Of a stretch of 64,000 nt of DNA, positions 12,361-23,782 are shown one piece after another. Numbering within the stretch: position 1 is the stretch's first letter; each line of letters begins with the position of its first letter. A model generated the notes under the pieces. The model saw only the letters and a list, made by a program, of their open reading frames with translations, did not search any database and was not told the origin of the DNA. The DNA comes from Neurospora tetraspora (taxonomy: Eukaryota; Ascomycota; Sordariomycetes; Sordariales; Sordariaceae): the NCBI RefSeq assembly GCF_033439725.1, contig NW_026944383.1:2728001-2792000 (forward strand), in the 5' to 3' direction. Made by a program: the position numbers and the translations under genes.

Positions 12361-14310
12361 TCACTGCCCACCCTGCAACCTCCTTATCCTCTCCTCCGCC
12401 GCCCTCGCCCTCCTCTCCCTCTCCAACCTCATCTTCATCTCCGGCGTCAACCCCTTCGCCTCCTCCTCCCTCCGTTCCTGCGGCGTCAACTTCATCGCAG
12501 CCGCCAACACACTCCCACCAGCCTTCTTGCCACTCTTCGTCGCATCAACCTTTGGCCCTTCCTTCTTCAGCCTCTCCTCCTCAGCCTTCCTCCTCTGATC
12601 CTCCTTCTCCTTCGCCTCGTTCTTTTCCCTTTCCGTCCTCTTCAGCGCCTCATCCCGCGATAGCGCGACGGGAACCTTGGCTGCTTCCCAGTCCCATGCT
12701 TCTTCGCCGAGCTCCGAGCGGGCGACGCGGAAGGCGTCGCGCGTGGCACGGTCGCCGGCTAGCTCGAAGGCGGTTCTACCGTCCCCGTTAGGAACGGTGG
12801 GGTCCGCACCGGCGCGGGTGAGGAGATTGGTGACGAGCGGCGCCGAGTTTTGGGATGCGGCCAGGTGAAGGGGTGTTGGGGTATGGTGGTCTGCTGGGAA
12901 GAACCGGAATTCCTTGAGGGAGATGTCGTTTGTGCTGATGTAGGATAGAAGGGCAGGCACCTTGGAGCGCTTGACCAGGGCTTGGATCTGCTGGGTGTGC
13001 AAGAGAAGTGTCTCCTGTTCCTCCGATAGCTTCGGTTTCGAAGCCGCAGCCGGCTTAGGGCTCTTTGGTCTCTTCGATGGCTCGACAGCCGGAGCGGCTG
13101 CCTCGGGGACAATCTGTCGTACTTTAAGCCTGGTAAGTTCAATGAAGGCGCGCATGAGCTCGTTCTGGGTAGCTCTCCGGGTCATGAAGGGGAAACCACG
13201 GATGCGGGGGTCGTTCGCCCGCAAGACCTGTCCATCGTAGGGGCCGAACAGTGTCCTCCTGTTGGTTAAGCCGGTGGCGCGAATGAAGAGCAGATCGGAT
13301 GTGTCGATAAGTCCCTTCCATTCGGCCAGCAGCCCGCGAACATCCTCGACGAGAGCCTGCTCGTTATATCGACGGAGGTTGGCACCGGCTGAGTGGGCGG
13401 CACCCTTGGCATTGTCGTTGGCGGATTGCGAACCACCCTGCTTGCGACGAGTGGTGTATCTGTGGAAGGTCTTGTGCACCAGAACGACGGCTTCCTTGTT
13501 AAGAGGTCCAGTGGTTCCATGCTTGGTCTTGCGTGGGTTAAGCGAGACAACCATGGCGGCAAAGTGTCCGCCGCCGATCATGCACATGAATATGTGCTTG
13601 CCGGTGTAATTTGGTGGGATGTCGTTGGCGTCCTTTGGCGGTTTGCCCATGGTGATGGGTGCCAATTGCCTGGACTTGATAGCATCCACAATCGCTTCCT
13701 CCTTCTTCAACTCTTCTGGGGTGAACATGGCTTTGTAGACACTGTAATAGGAGTTCTCTGGCAACTTCGGGGAGCTGAACCAGAGCAATGGCTGCGATCC
13801 GCTTGAGGTCCTCACTTTGCCCCCGTCATTCTCACCATCATCGCCGTCCTCCTTTGCCATCTTTCCTGCAATGTTGGCCTGTTTCTTCAGGAGGGCAGAT
13901 AACATATTCGTGTCCTTGTCCTGCCCCTCTTCTTCATCCTCGCTCTCTGATAAATCCGACCCTGAAATGCTTTCATCGAGATTGTTGACGAGCTCCTCGA
14001 ACTTAGCCTCGGTTACTGGTGAAAGGCCGTTAAGTTTCTGCTTCAGGTTGTAATGGTGAAAGTCGGTCTTTAAATGACTCCGTTGTTCCTGGACGTTGTC
14101 AAATTTGAGGCCGCATAGTGAACAGCTGGCTTGAGACCCCGATGTTGTGGGCTCAGCTGCTGTGGTATCGGTTGTCTGCTTAGCGGTTTCGTCGACTGGC
14201 TCGGCTGTGATGTCTGCATCCGACTTGGGAGCGATCGTATTCAGGATATCGGTGTCGATGTCGTAGAGATAGACGGGCCGCCGCTGGAGGTCTTCCTGGT
14301 TGCTGGCCAT
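12361..14310 (-). CDS. vms1: Vms1/ANKZF1-type peptidyl-tRNA hydrolase of ribosome quality control
   Basis: A single exon of 649 residues, starting at MASNQEDLQ. An ATG 81 bases upstream (14391) is in frame but adds an atypical extension. Residues 63-86 form a C2H2 zinc finger (CSLC...HLKTDFHH) as in Vms1/ANKZF1. Residues about 235-385 are the VLRF1 domain (GGGHFAAMVV) with the Gly/Gln-containing loop GGSQSAND, where family members carry the glutamine needed for peptidyl-tRNA cleavage. Ankyrin repeats follow (about 465-520, TPLHLAASQN). The C-terminus is a charged helix ending RRARAAEERIRRLQGGQ, corresponding to the Cdc48/p97-binding VIM. In the known pathway it releases stalled nascent chains from 60S subunits and protects mitochondria from CAT-tailed proteins. 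All key elements are present and it looks intact. Confidence 0.95.
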   Translation of the reverse strand: MASNQEDLQRRPVYLYDIDTDILNTIAPKSDADITAEPVDETAKQTTDTTAAEPTTSGSQASCSLCGLKFDNVQEQRSHLKTDFHHYNLKQKLNGLSPVTEAKFEELVNNLDESISGSDLSESEDEEEGQDKDTNMLSALLKKQANIAGKMAKEDGDDGENDGGKVRTSSGSQPLLWFSSPKLPENSYYSVYKAMFTPEELKKEEAIVDAIKSRQLAPITMGKPPKDANDIPPNYTGKHIFMCMIGGGHFAAMVVSLNPRKTKHGTTGPLNKEAVVLVHKTFHRYTTRRKQGGSQSANDNAKGAAHSAGANLRRYNEQALVEDVRGLLAEWKGLIDTSDLLFIRATGLTNRRTLFGPYDGQVLRANDPRIRGFPFMTRRATQNELMRAFIELTRLKVRQIVPEAAAPAVEPSKRPKSPKPAAASKPKLSEEQETLLLHTQQIQALVKRSKVPALLSYISTNDISLKEFRFFPADHHTPTPLHLAASQNSAPLVTNLLTRAGADPTVPNGDGRTAFELAGDRATRDAFRVARSELGEEAWDWEAAKVPVALSRDEALKRTEREKNEAKEKEDQRRKAEEERLKKEGPKVDATKSGKKAGGSVLAAAMKLTPQERREEEAKGLTPEMKMRLERERRARAAEERIRRLQGGQ

Positions 14311-14831
14311 TGTGTCGGATGTGGTGAGGCGTGAGCGATGATGGAATTTTGTGGAGGGAATGATGGCTGCACTGATGAATAGTCGGAACAAGTCGAAGTG
14401 GAAATTTTTGAAGCGGCAAGTGAATGAACAAGAGGCGCTTCTTAGTTACAGACCTTGTGCAGGTTCTCGGTCACCGTTCGGTGTTGGTGTTCGTGTCGGT
14501 CTTGACGGGCTTAAAGATATGTATGAGACGTCAACTGTAAAGTTCCCTGGCGGGCATCAGCGGGGCATTCTTATCGCGCTAGACGTCGTTGGCCGATAAG
14601 AGTCATCTCGGGTGACGTACCGAACCGATTGAAGTAACAGTTTAACCGGCGCGCACCGCCACAAGCCCCAGTAAACAAAGCAATACTGTTTGTAACTGTC
14701 TTGTTCTTCGTCGGCTCTCTCAAAAAGCCGAAAAGATTTGAAAAGAAAGAGAAACACTTTTTAAGGCGTTGCCCAACGGGGTTAGAATATGTAATGCGAG
14801 CTGCCAGGTACCTTCGGTTATTATCGGATTG

Positions 14832-14847
14832 AACCCTAACCCTAACC
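14832..14847. repeat. Telomere-like CCCTAA motif (telo-box)
   Basis: AACCCTAACCCTAACC is two and a half copies of the TTAGGG-type telomere repeat on its C-rich strand. It lies between the divergent vms1 and DUF7704 genes, about 520 bases upstream of the vms1 start. Such short motifs act as transcription-factor sites in fungal and plant promoters; whether it does here is inference. Confidence 0.6.
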
Positions 14848-15375
14848 AGTTCGACGACCCAAGTCTGGGCTGTCTGCCACCTGAAATTCAGCGGACGCTG
14901 CGTCCCAGTCACGGTCGTTTTTCAACGCACTAGATTGATGAGGGAAGTTGGACTCCGATATGTGCAATGGATACGACGTTTATTTCAGCGCGACGGAAGT
15001 GAAGAACGCCTAAGAGCGGATGAGATATCCTGGTAGGCTTCCCGTCTTCAAAAAACAAAGCCAAGCAATGCCAAGTGCCATTGTATTACTCGTCTTCTCG
15101 GTTGGAGGCTTGACTGCTGCCTACCCTGAACAACAATCAAAGAGGACCCTGATGGACAGCAAGGGAGGCGACGGCAGTTTCGTGCAACGAACACTGACAC
15201 CGTGAAAGTAAATAAAAGCGTCCGACTTTATATTTAACCTTTTCACGATACCTCATCTTTGTCTTCACATTTTGTATTGCATCCGTTCACCTTCACTCAC
15301 TGTCAACCCTCAACTCTCAATCAACACCAACACCAACACGAACGCCAACAACAACAGCAAACGACCACACTGAAA

Positions 15376-16043
15376 ATGGCCTCCCAACTGCCCCCCTTCC
15401 CACGCTTCGTTTTCACAAAATTCGAGCCCCTTTCACTGTAAGCCTCGTACTTTACATCCGTCCCTCTAAACAACAACTAACACCCTCCCCCAGACTATCC
15501 GGCTTCCTCCCCGCCATCCTCTCCCCCGATTGGTTTACCCACGAACAACTCTCATCCTCTTCACCTCTGATCGCTTATCCCACCGCCAGCCGCACCACCA
15601 CCCGACAACTAGGCAACATGTACTTCCTCGCCTTCTTAGTTGGGGTAGGTGTTTTGTACTCCTCTTCCGAGATCAGGGTAGTCAAAAACTACCTGATTGC
15701 TTTATGGGTGGCGGATCTGGGGCACATGTTGATCACGGCGGAGGGCTTGGGGTGGGAGGGCACGCTGGATGTGAGGGGGTGGAATGCGATGACTTGGGGA
15801 AATTTGGGGGTTACTGTGAGTTTTTCCTCCTTTTTTTTGTGACTTTTTTTTTCCCCGGTGAAAGGGGGGTTGGTGTTTCTGAGTCCTGGGGCTTGCAAGG
15901 CTGGGGGGGGGGATTATGTTGTGATGAAGCTGACGGGTGCATATGTGCAGATGTTCTTGTTCTTGACGAGGTCGGCGTACTTGATGGGGTTGTTTGGGCC
16001 GGATAGGCCGAAAGTTGTGAAGGGGGCGAAGAAGACGGAGTGA
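15376..16043 (+). CDS. DUF7704-type small integral membrane protein
   Basis: Three exons (15376-15437, 15494-15815, 15951-16043), with introns starting GTAAGC and GTGAGT, encode 158 residues. The protein begins MASQLPPFPRFVFTKFEPLS and has several membrane segments: the N-terminal part, MYFLAFLVGVGVLYSS, YLIALWVADLGHMLI and MFLFLTRSAYLMGLFG. The arrangement, and the TxxEP-like start followed by a four-helix core, fit the fungal DUF7704 family, whose function is unknown. It is transcribed divergently from vms1. I chose this start because the upstream leader is open but not protein-like, and the ATG has AAA before it. Confidence 0.8.
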
Positions 16044-16367
16044 GTGCGGGGAAGGAAGTTAATTCGGCGAGTAAGAGGTGGTATGGTGATTATCTGGAAT
16101 GTGGTATTGTGATGGGCCCAGCATCGACAGCAAAGTTCAGAGTAGCATATTGTATGAGTGTTAGCCTGCTAACAGCGGTGACTTTTCGTCTATTCAACCA
16201 CAAAGACCACCAGGACAAGCTGTACTGAGGATTTCAGACCAGTCATACATCATAGAGAAGGGGGCCCATCTATATCCCCGACCTGTGACTCGGCACTGCC
16301 CTCTTTCTCCCGTTTCCTCCACCCCTGCTCTATCAATAGATAGGTACCCTTTCCCGTTTTCCCGCCT

Positions 16368-16369
<2 letters not shown>

Positions 16370-16408
<39 letters not shown>
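16370..16408. repeat. Homopolymer run of about 39 T
   Basis: An uninterrupted T run (A on the sense of the SET gene) about 60 bases beyond the SET gene stop. It is in the 3' flank and is probably of variable length. Confidence 0.9.
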
Positions 16409-16470
16409 CCTGCCCATGCCCTTCAACCGTCTTCTCTCTCCCCTCTCCTCCCCAAAGCCTCCCGTCATCT

Positions 16471-18032
16471 TCAACACTCAAGCTCCTCCAAAGCCCTATC
16501 AACCATCCTCCCAACCTGCCTCCACCTCATCAACAACATATCCCTATGACACTCTCTCCCTACTACATCTTCATCTTCTTTTCCCTCCCTCCCCCACTCC
16601 AACTGGCTTAACCCCTCCAAGATCTTCTTCCCAATCACATCCCCCCTCCATTGCTTCAACGCTTGTGCCAACAGCGCATTCAGCTTCGCTTGCTCCTCTG
16701 GTGATTCCTCCCAGGGATCTTGGCCGTAGTCGACGAAGGCACGGAACTTCTTTTCACCTTGGGGGCCTGGGTTGTCTGAAAGGGCGGAAACGGCGCGAAG
16801 AGCCACCTGTGTGCGGTAGCACCCTGTGGGATTGCGGGGGTCGAGGTTGTAGTTGCCTAGGAAGCCGGTTTCCTCTAGGAGGTGTTTGGGGGACTTTGGT
16901 GGTTGGTCGGAGGCTTGTGATTTGGGGTCTTTTTTGCCTCGTTCGTTTAACCTTCGGGTTGTCTTCTTGGGTTGTTGTTGTTGGGCTGGGTTTGGTTGGT
17001 GGTGCTGATCCAATAAAGGGCGGATGGCATCATCTATGCAGACTTCGTCCCAGACATTTTCGTCGAAGAAAAAGCCGTACTCGATGAGGAGGAAGTCGTT
17101 AGAGTGGTTGCCGTAGCAGATGTAGACCTCTTCGCCGGCGGTGTAAGGGCGAGTGGTGGTGATGGTGAAGGCGGTGGGCGAAAAGGCGACTGAACAGGTT
17201 TCCCTGTTGCCTTCCTTGTCCTCGGCTGATGGGTCGTATGAGGTGTGATTGAACAGATCTGCGACTGGTTGCAACACCATTCTGTCTTCCTTTTTGAACT
17301 TCTTCGTTTTGGGTGTTTCGTGGTAGAAGGTGCGGGTGTTGACGAGAAGCCAGGCGTAGAGGTAGTCATCTCTTGTTATAGTCTTGTTCAGTTGGCCGCC
17401 TTCCTCCTCGGAGCTCTCGTCCTCCTTCTCACCAGACGTTGGAGTGAGCAGCTTAGACTGTTGGACCATGGACCAGTCTTTCTTGAATTTGGCCTCCTGC
17501 TTCAAAAGCAACTCCAAAGCCCGTTTGGGCAGAAACTCTCGCAGCCGGTGGTCCCATGTCAAAGGCAAAGAGTCCCAGACATCTTCATGCATAGGACAGA
17601 CGGCGTTCCATTGTCGATATTTGGCGGACGGAGAAGGGTCAAAGGCGAGATCGGCGGCTAACAGGCCGTGGATGGAGATGTCCTTTGGAAGGGCACGGGC
17701 TATGAGAGGGGGAACAGTTTCATAGGTCCGGAGGGTGTCAGAAGGGACTGTCAAGATGGTCTCGTTGTCCTGATAATCATGTTAGTTGGGTTTAACCAAT
17801 GTTTGACACGATGAAAGCGAGTTACCTTGAGTGGCTTGGTGGCCACTATTCCCATTCCTCGGCCTGGTATCCGTCTGGGCTCGACGCCGTTGAGAACGAT
17901 ACCTTTATCTTTTGCCCATATGAGCAGTTCCTCGTATGCCTCCATCTTCGATAACTTTGTCTGATCTTTCTCTCGGGTGTTTTTCTTGTTACCCTTCTCC
18001 TTTCCTGCTGCTTCACGTTTTCTTTTCGCCAT
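16471..18032 (-). CDS. SET-domain protein lysine methyltransferase (LSMT/SETD-type)
   Basis: Two exons, 18032-17826 and 17769-16471, with a 56-base intron (GTAACT...CAG) give 501 residues. After a very basic, nuclear-localisation-like N-terminus (MAKRKREAAGKEKGNKKN), the SET domain starts at RRIPGRGMGIVATKPLK (about 53-69). It continues past a long insertion to the AdoMet/lysine pocket motifs NHTSYDP (about 247) and GEEVYICYGNHSNDFLL (about 284-300), followed by YGF. This split SET with a Rubisco-LSMT-like C-terminal half is typical of enzymes that methylate ribosomal proteins, elongation factors or other non-histone targets (Rkm, SETD3, SETD6). The substrate cannot be named. It is divergent from coq4 across 665 bases. 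Confidence 0.85.
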
Positions 18033-18696
18033 TTTGATCAGATACTGTGAAAATGTATTTCAAATGGGAGGTAATCGAGGCAGTTAAAGAGTTCGAAAGT
18101 TGTAGGATGAAAGAAGGACAAGAGATGAGATGTATTAAGCCAAAACGTGTAAGTGAGGGTAAGAGCGAAGGCATAAATCCCAGGGTTTCACTGCATCCTC
18201 TGTCAAGCAGCCGGCTGAAACCTTCCACCTGTTCCTTTTGTTCGCTTACATACCTGTTTCGAGCGACTATGAGTCCTGATCAGTGATCTCAAATAAAAGA
18301 ATGATTTCCTCTTCGGGCATTGTTCGAGCGGGACTGGTTGATCCCTTGCATGAGGTTTAGGGTCTTTGAGTGGTTCAGTTGTCAAGAAGAGAAGTGAAAC
18401 TTACGCCGTTACCCTGTGCAACGTATTTACGGTATTTTTCCTCCCCGCGGTGAGCTGGCAACCTTCGAATCTCACCGAGCCGAAGCTCCCCTCACCTTGA
18501 GCTACTGCCCCTACGTAAGTTCTTATCGCTATCGTTATCGCAATTGTACATGCTCGGCTTCCATACCCGACGGATCGAACCACCACTTACACCTTGACAA
18601 CCACCCAAGCTCTGGAGGAATTGCGTGTTCCTCGTCCATCCAATTCCCTGATTCAACACTAAGGTTTCTTCCTAGGTGTTCGAATCCCGTTTCGAA

Positions 18697-19806
18697 ATGG
18701 AAGCGACGGCCCTCAGACGCTCCGCAGCCCTCGTAGCTCGCGCCAGCAGCCAGAATGCGATCCGGCCTGCCGTATGCGCCGCGATCAGCAGCACATCATC
18801 AACACCACAGACCCCGATCCAGACACAACAAACCAGACAATTCTCCGCCCTCAACCGCCCACCACCAAACTACCCCGGCCATGTCCCTCTCACCCGCCTC
18901 GAGCGCCTCGGCCTCTTCGTCGGCTCAGGCCTCATCTCCCTCGCCGATCCCCGGCGCGGCGGTCCGTCCCTCCCCATCTTCCGATTCCTCCCCCCCCAAA
19001 ACTAATATCTCCCCTCAAAAACAGACCTAATAGCCTCCTTCGCCGAAGCCACCGCAACGCCCTACTTCATCTACCGCCTCCGCGACGCCATGCTCGCCCA
19101 CCCCACGGGGCGCCGCATCCTGCGCCAGCGACCGCGCATCACCTCCCAGTCTCTCAACATCCCCTACCTGCGCTCGCTGCCTCCCAACACCGTCGGACGG
19201 ACTTACATCGACTGGCTCGACCGCGAAGGCGTCTCGCCCGACACGCGCTCGGCGGTGCGGTACATCGACGACGAGGAGTGCGCCTACGTGATGCAGCGGT
19301 ACCGCGAGTGCCACGATTTTTACCACGCTTTGACCGGGTTGCCGATCGTCAGGGAGGGCGAGGTGGCGCTGAAGGCGTTCGAGTTTGCGAATACGTTGTT
19401 GCCGATGACGGGGTTCAGCGTGTTTGCGGCGTTCACGATGAAGAAGAGCGAGCAGAAGCGGTTTAGGAAAATTTACTTCCCCTGGGCGGTCAAGAACGGA
19501 CTCCGGGCGAAGGAGGTGATTAATGTGTTTTGGGAGGAGGAGTTGGAGCGGGATGTGGATGATTTGAGGAGGGAGTTGGGGGTGGAGCCGCCGCCGGATT
19601 TGAGAGAGATTAGGAGGAGAGAGAGGGAGGAGAAAAGGAGGAGGAAGGAGATGGAGCGGATGATGAGCGGGCGCGGGCTGGAGGATGATGTCCTTCAGAA
19701 AGCGGAGAAGGAGGCTGAAGTGGTGGCAGAGAAGGTGAAGGAGATGAAGGATGAGGTGGTTGAGAAGGTTGGGGAGGTTGTTGGGTCTTCGTCTATGAGA
19801 GTATAG
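18697..19806 (+). CDS. coq4: COQ4, mitochondrial ubiquinone biosynthesis protein
   Basis: Two exons, 18697-18961 and 19025-19806, with a 63-base intron (GTCCGT...CAG) in phase 1 give 348 residues. The first 50 or so residues are Arg/Ser/Ala-rich with no acidic residues in the core, a mitochondrial presequence ([20 protein letters not shown]). The conserved body includes [12 protein letters not shown], the zinc motif [17 protein letters not shown] (about residue 183; H-D-x-x-H-x11-E) and [27 protein letters not shown]4 organises the matrix-side CoQ synthome and takes part in C1 decarboxylation-hydroxylation of the ring. A charged helical tail rich in Arg, Glu and Lys extends the C-terminus by about 75 residues beyond the usual end. 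A second in-frame ATG at 18676 would add seven residues. Confidence 0.94.
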
Positions 19807-20110
19807 ACGGATCTTGTTGCATGATGGGGGGACGGACTCGTCCCCCTTATGAAACTAATGTAGAACGTACTGTATTCGTACTCCCAGGGACATCGTTACC
19901 ACGCCCCTTTCACTCCACCACTTTCATGTTCCCGGAGTTGGACTTGGACTACCGTCCTTTTTGTCATTCATAACAAACCAATAATGCCATTAAAAATCCG
20001 TTAGGACCGTAAACCTTCCTGATCTCTCCCTCATTCCAGAGGCAGCTACCCCTTTGCTTCAGCTTCAAACCCGCAATAACCACCTCCCAACCTCTGGGAA
20101 CTTCCACCCC

Positions 20111-20821
20111 CTACAAATCAAACAAATCATCATCATCATCATCCAACCCCCACCCCTTCCTCCTCGTCACCACAATCTTCTCCGCCTCCTTGTTGTCCGC
20201 CACGGCGTTCAGCAGCTCCTTGAGCTGCTCCTCCGTGACTTTCGAGCGCAGCTGGCCCGTCTGCGCCAGCATCATCAGCCGGTTCTCGATGTCGGTCGCG
20301 CGCTCCTCCTTGACGAGCCGGATGCGGCCCAGCCGGTCGGCGGCTTCGGGCATGAGGATCTGGTTGAGCATGGCTTTGCGGGCTTCGGCTTCTTGTCTGT
20401 TTGAACCAAAAAGGAGTGGTTAGTGAGTTGTTGGTATGTAAGGGGGTAGGGAAGAAGGGAAAGAGGAGAGAATGCGAATGGGAGAAGGATGGAGGGAAGG
20501 GGAGGGGAGGGAGGGAATGACATACTGTCTAGAAGCTTCCTGACCACCTTGACCACCGGCGCCAGATGGACCGCCGGCCTTGGGACCGCCGCCGCCGCCG
20601 CCTTGCGCCTTGAGCTGTTCAAGGCGGGCCTTTCTGATCTGTTTCAAGAGTCAAAATTTTAGTGTGGAGGGTCTGGTTACGGTACGTAGCCATCAAGGTG
20701 TCATTCGTGCGCCGCATCCATGGATGTCTGTCGATGCTACCACAGGCGAAGCTGCGCTGCGCTGCTGGCTGGCGGTAAAGGGTGATGTGATGCGCACCTT
20801 CTCGAGCTCGGAGTCGTCCAT
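20111..20821 (-). CDS. PDCD5-family DNA/chaperonin-binding protein
   Basis: Three exons (20821-20798, 20638-20526, 20396-20111) encode 140 residues. The first exon is only eight codons (MDDSELEK), then IRKARLEQLKAQ, the usual PDCD5 start. A Gly-rich insert (GGGGGGPKAGG) separates it from the conserved core: ARKAMLNQILMPEAADRLGRI, LVKEERATDIENRLMMLAQTGQL, VTEEQLKELLNAV and the basic-acidic tail VVTRRKGWGLDDDDDDLFDL. PDCD5 proteins are compact three-helix bundles known in animals as apoptosis and TIP60 regulators and CCT chaperonin partners; the fungal role is poorly defined. Introns use GTGCGC and GTATGT donors with CAG acceptors. The Gly-rich insert between the first helices is longer than in animals. 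Confidence 0.92.
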
Positions 20822-21379
20822 TTTTGATGAGTTGGTTGGATTCGCGGTAGGTTGGCGACTAGGCTAATGGTATAAGGAGAGATTCTCGTGTGTTCGCAGT
20901 GCGGTAGAAGAGCTTGGTTGCTGTAGGAAGTTCAGGTTGTTGCGATGATAAACAGATGAGAGCACGGTGATCGCGGGGTTGCTTGGGGTCTTGAGGGAAG
21001 TTTTTGGTGGGGCAGGTGTAGCGATAAGTTACGTAGGTAGCGGATCCGATCAGGGGTCACAATAGGGGTATAACAACGGTATTTGTTTACACAGTAGCAG
21101 CTGGTTGCTGGAGGCATCTTTGCCTCCAGAAGAAATGTTACACCCAAAAGGAGTCAACATGGCCACTGACAAGAAAAGGATACACATATAAACAATGTTG
21201 GACCGGATATGCACAAATGCCAGGCTATTCATATGCAAAACTAAAAATACAGATAGGTATGTACAGGATGATCCGTCTCCAAAAACAACCACCTCCTCCG
21301 AAAGACCTTTTATCGCCATGATTTTGTTTATCCGTCTATGTATGCAATAAATATTCATGATTCACCCATGATCTATACA

Positions 21380-23191
21380 TCACCTGATCTTGTTGAGAAT
21401 GTTCCTCAGAGGCTCAGGCCAGAGCCTGTCAGGATAATGGGTATACGGCTCTGGGACATGAGGAACAAGTTTCGGCTGATACGGGACCTCAAACGGAACC
21501 TCCCTCTGCCTCCTCTCTGCCAAAACCTTCTGCTTTGCCTTGACGGCTGACCAGATACTGTCAAGAGCGTTAACCGAAAGGCCCAACGTCTTGCCGCGCA
21601 TGACGAAATAGCCCGTCACATATCCAATATCAGTGTCCAGACCCCTGGCAGTCAACCTGCGCATGGGGCTGTCAGAAGTTCCCTTCCTCTTCAACCTGTG
21701 GAACACTTCCGAACGCATGTATGGAAGGGCATTGGCGACGCGAAACTGCTCCAAGCCCTTTAGCTCAGGCAAGTGAGAAACCACATCGGCAACCTCGGAA
21801 AGCAGCTTATCCATGAGCTGACGAGCGTGTGGGTTTTCGGGAATTTTATCGTAGGTGGAATCCAGAATAGTCGCCAGAGGATCAGCTACCGCTCGGAACG
21901 CCACCGCTGGTAGCTTCAGCTGCAAGAAGTCGTCCGTTCGGTGACCGGTAGCATTGAGGTCCGGAATTGACGTGAGAAGCTTGATCAGATGCGACCCCCT
22001 CCGCTGGTACAAGGTGGGCGGGTGCTTCTTGATCACAATGGGCGCGACCGGACCAATATTGTCTGACTGAGGGGTGTAGACGGTCAGGAAGAGCCTCCCA
22101 GGTCGCACCTCACCAAACTCAAACGTTTCATCGCCCAACCCCAAACCAGTTGTCATGTGGCCAAGGATAAACACCGGCCGCTGGCTTTCGATGGGAAAGT
22201 AGGCTTTGCAGATAGCCTCGGCGACGCCCAGTCCCTCGTGAATTAGAACAATGGTCGAGTTGTGGTCAAGCCGGTGCTTAATCTGGCCGAGTGCTTCGAC
22301 AGTATGCCCGGCTGGAACAGTCACTATCAGGTTGCTGATGTGTTCGTCCTTCTGCTTCCGCGGATCATAGCCGTGGGTTGGCGGTGTGAACTGGGCCTTG
22401 ATCCTGTCGCGGACGATGACTTCCTTTTGCCTGTGAAGCTTCAAGCACTTTCCCGCCTTCTCCCACCTCTTAACTAAATTCCATCGGTTGATCATGAAAA
22501 TCGGCGGTGGTATTGTCTCGGCACCGGCCAGCGTGTGTGTAACGTATCGTCCTTGGATATTGAGGCCCATAACGTGAATCAGGTCCGACGGTTTGAACAG
22601 ATCAGTCCATGGCTTCTTCTCGCCCTCTCTTCGGATCGTCTGTGCCAATTTTTGCTCATCCAATTCCGCCTCATTTAGCCGATCGAAGAACTCCTTAGTC
22701 GGGTTTCGGTACCGTTCCTTGGCGGCTTCTGCTTCACTCCCACCATTCACAACTGGTTTCGACTCGGTTTCTGTTGGGACATGCGCATCGGAGTTCTTGA
22801 GGAGCGGCGCATCCGGCGTAGCCGACAGTGTAGCTGAGCGGGAGTCTGCCTTTGAAGAGGCCTGTCGTGTTTGCTGCTGAGGGTACGGCGGAACTTGCAC
22901 GTGGTTGCCTCGGGAGAGGACGTGGCGGAGGGGAGGGTACGAAGCGACAAAGGGCCGACTCTGAACCTCAGGCTGGATGGAACGGAAACCGCTTGCGCTG
23001 GCCCCCCGGCCCACCGAGGTGTTACTGGGACACCATCGTGTGTGCCTGCAGGGTATTCGCCCAAACACCCGCAAGTGCGGTCGACTGCCGGTAAAGGAAT
23101 ACAGGTTGGCGGCTTTCACGGACGACACCGGGAGCTCATGATATGGTATTATCGTGGTGGTGCAGAAACCCCGCCGGAGGACCTGTCGCAA
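21380..23191 (-). CDS. Mitochondrial ketopantoate reductase-like (ApbA/PanE-fold) protein
   Basis: A continuous frame of about 603 codons, closed upstream by a TGA. The N-terminal 130 residues are Arg/Ser-rich and lack a fold, as in a mitochondrial presequence. From about residue 205 the chain resembles the ApbA/PanE dehydrogenase fold: HVMGLNIQGRYVTHTLAG at the dinucleotide-binding position, then NLIVTVPAGHTVEALGQIKH and STIVLIHEGLGVAEAI. A helical C-terminal substrate-domain-like part ends PDRLWPEPLRNILNKIR. The family includes 2-dehydropantoate 2-reductases and the yeast mitochondrial cytochrome b translation factor Cbs2, and the long presequence and weak nucleotide motif fit the latter type. 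No ATG lies in frame before residue 206, so the true start is unresolved: a non-AUG codon, or a tiny upstream exon (ATGAGCTCCCG at about 23139, with a weak 44-base intron, would be in frame). Confidence 0.72.
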   Translation of the reverse strand: MRQVLRRGFCTTTIIPYHELPVSSVKAANLYSFTGSRPHLRVFGRIPCRHTRWCPSNTSVGRGASASGFRSIQPEVQSRPFVASYPPLRHVLSRGNHVQVPPYPQQQTRQASSKADSRSATLSATPDAPLLKNSDAHVPTETESKPVVNGGSEAEAAKERYRNPTKEFFDRLNEAELDEQKLAQTIRREGEKKPWTDLFKPSDLIHVMGLNIQGRYVTHTLAGAETIPPPIFMINRWNLVKRWEKAGKCLKLHRQKEVIVRDRIKAQFTPPTHGYDPRKQKDEHISNLIVTVPAGHTVEALGQIKHRLDHNSTIVLIHEGLGVAEAICKAYFPIESQRPVFILGHMTTGLGLGDETFEFGEVRPGRLFLTVYTPQSDNIGPVAPIVIKKHPPTLYQRRGSHLIKLLTSIPDLNATGHRTDDFLQLKLPAVAFRAVADPLATILDSTYDKIPENPHARQLMDKLLSEVADVVSHLPELKGLEQFRVANALPYMRSEVFHRLKRKGTSDSPMRRLTARGLDTDIGYVTGYFVMRGKTLGLSVNALDSIWSAVKAKQKVLAERRQREVPFEVPYQPKLVPHVPEPYTHYPDRLWPEPLRNILNKIR

Positions 23192-23782
23192 GAGGTCCTG
23201 TCAGGATTTATGTCCCGCGCGGGAGCATTGAGGACCGGGGAGGGACCAGGGGCGAGAAGGGCGAAGCGGGTAGCCTGGGAGGGAATTCGGGGTGGTGGTG
23301 GTGTTGTCGAGGTGGTGGTGGTGGTGGTTTGCGGTATAAAGACTAGCTGAATTCGGTTGCCGGATGACGATGATTTTGTTAAGACACTTTCCGATCAAAA
23401 GTTCAATGGCCGCCAAACTTTTTTTTTCTCGGGAGCGCGCCCGCGGTTGATGCACTGTCACGCTAATCGGCCGTGGAAGAGAAACTGATCACTTCTGATT
23501 GGCTTGCTCGGCCATAGCATGGTCTTGGCACCGCACTGTGGAAGGCTTGTCGCAGCAGGTGGATCCCAAATCTGGAACCAAAAAAGTGCAACTTGAACGG
23601 TTCGCAACTGTGTGGGGCCGCTTTCCTCACTTGCATTCAGATTCGCATCTTTGTTCATCAAAACACCATCAATGTCAACAAACCGCCGCCTCATCGCATC
23701 TGGATTTTAATATTGAAATCGTCCTCCCCTCAATCACAGACTCTAAACCCAAAAGTATCATTCAACTCATACGACTTTAGAC

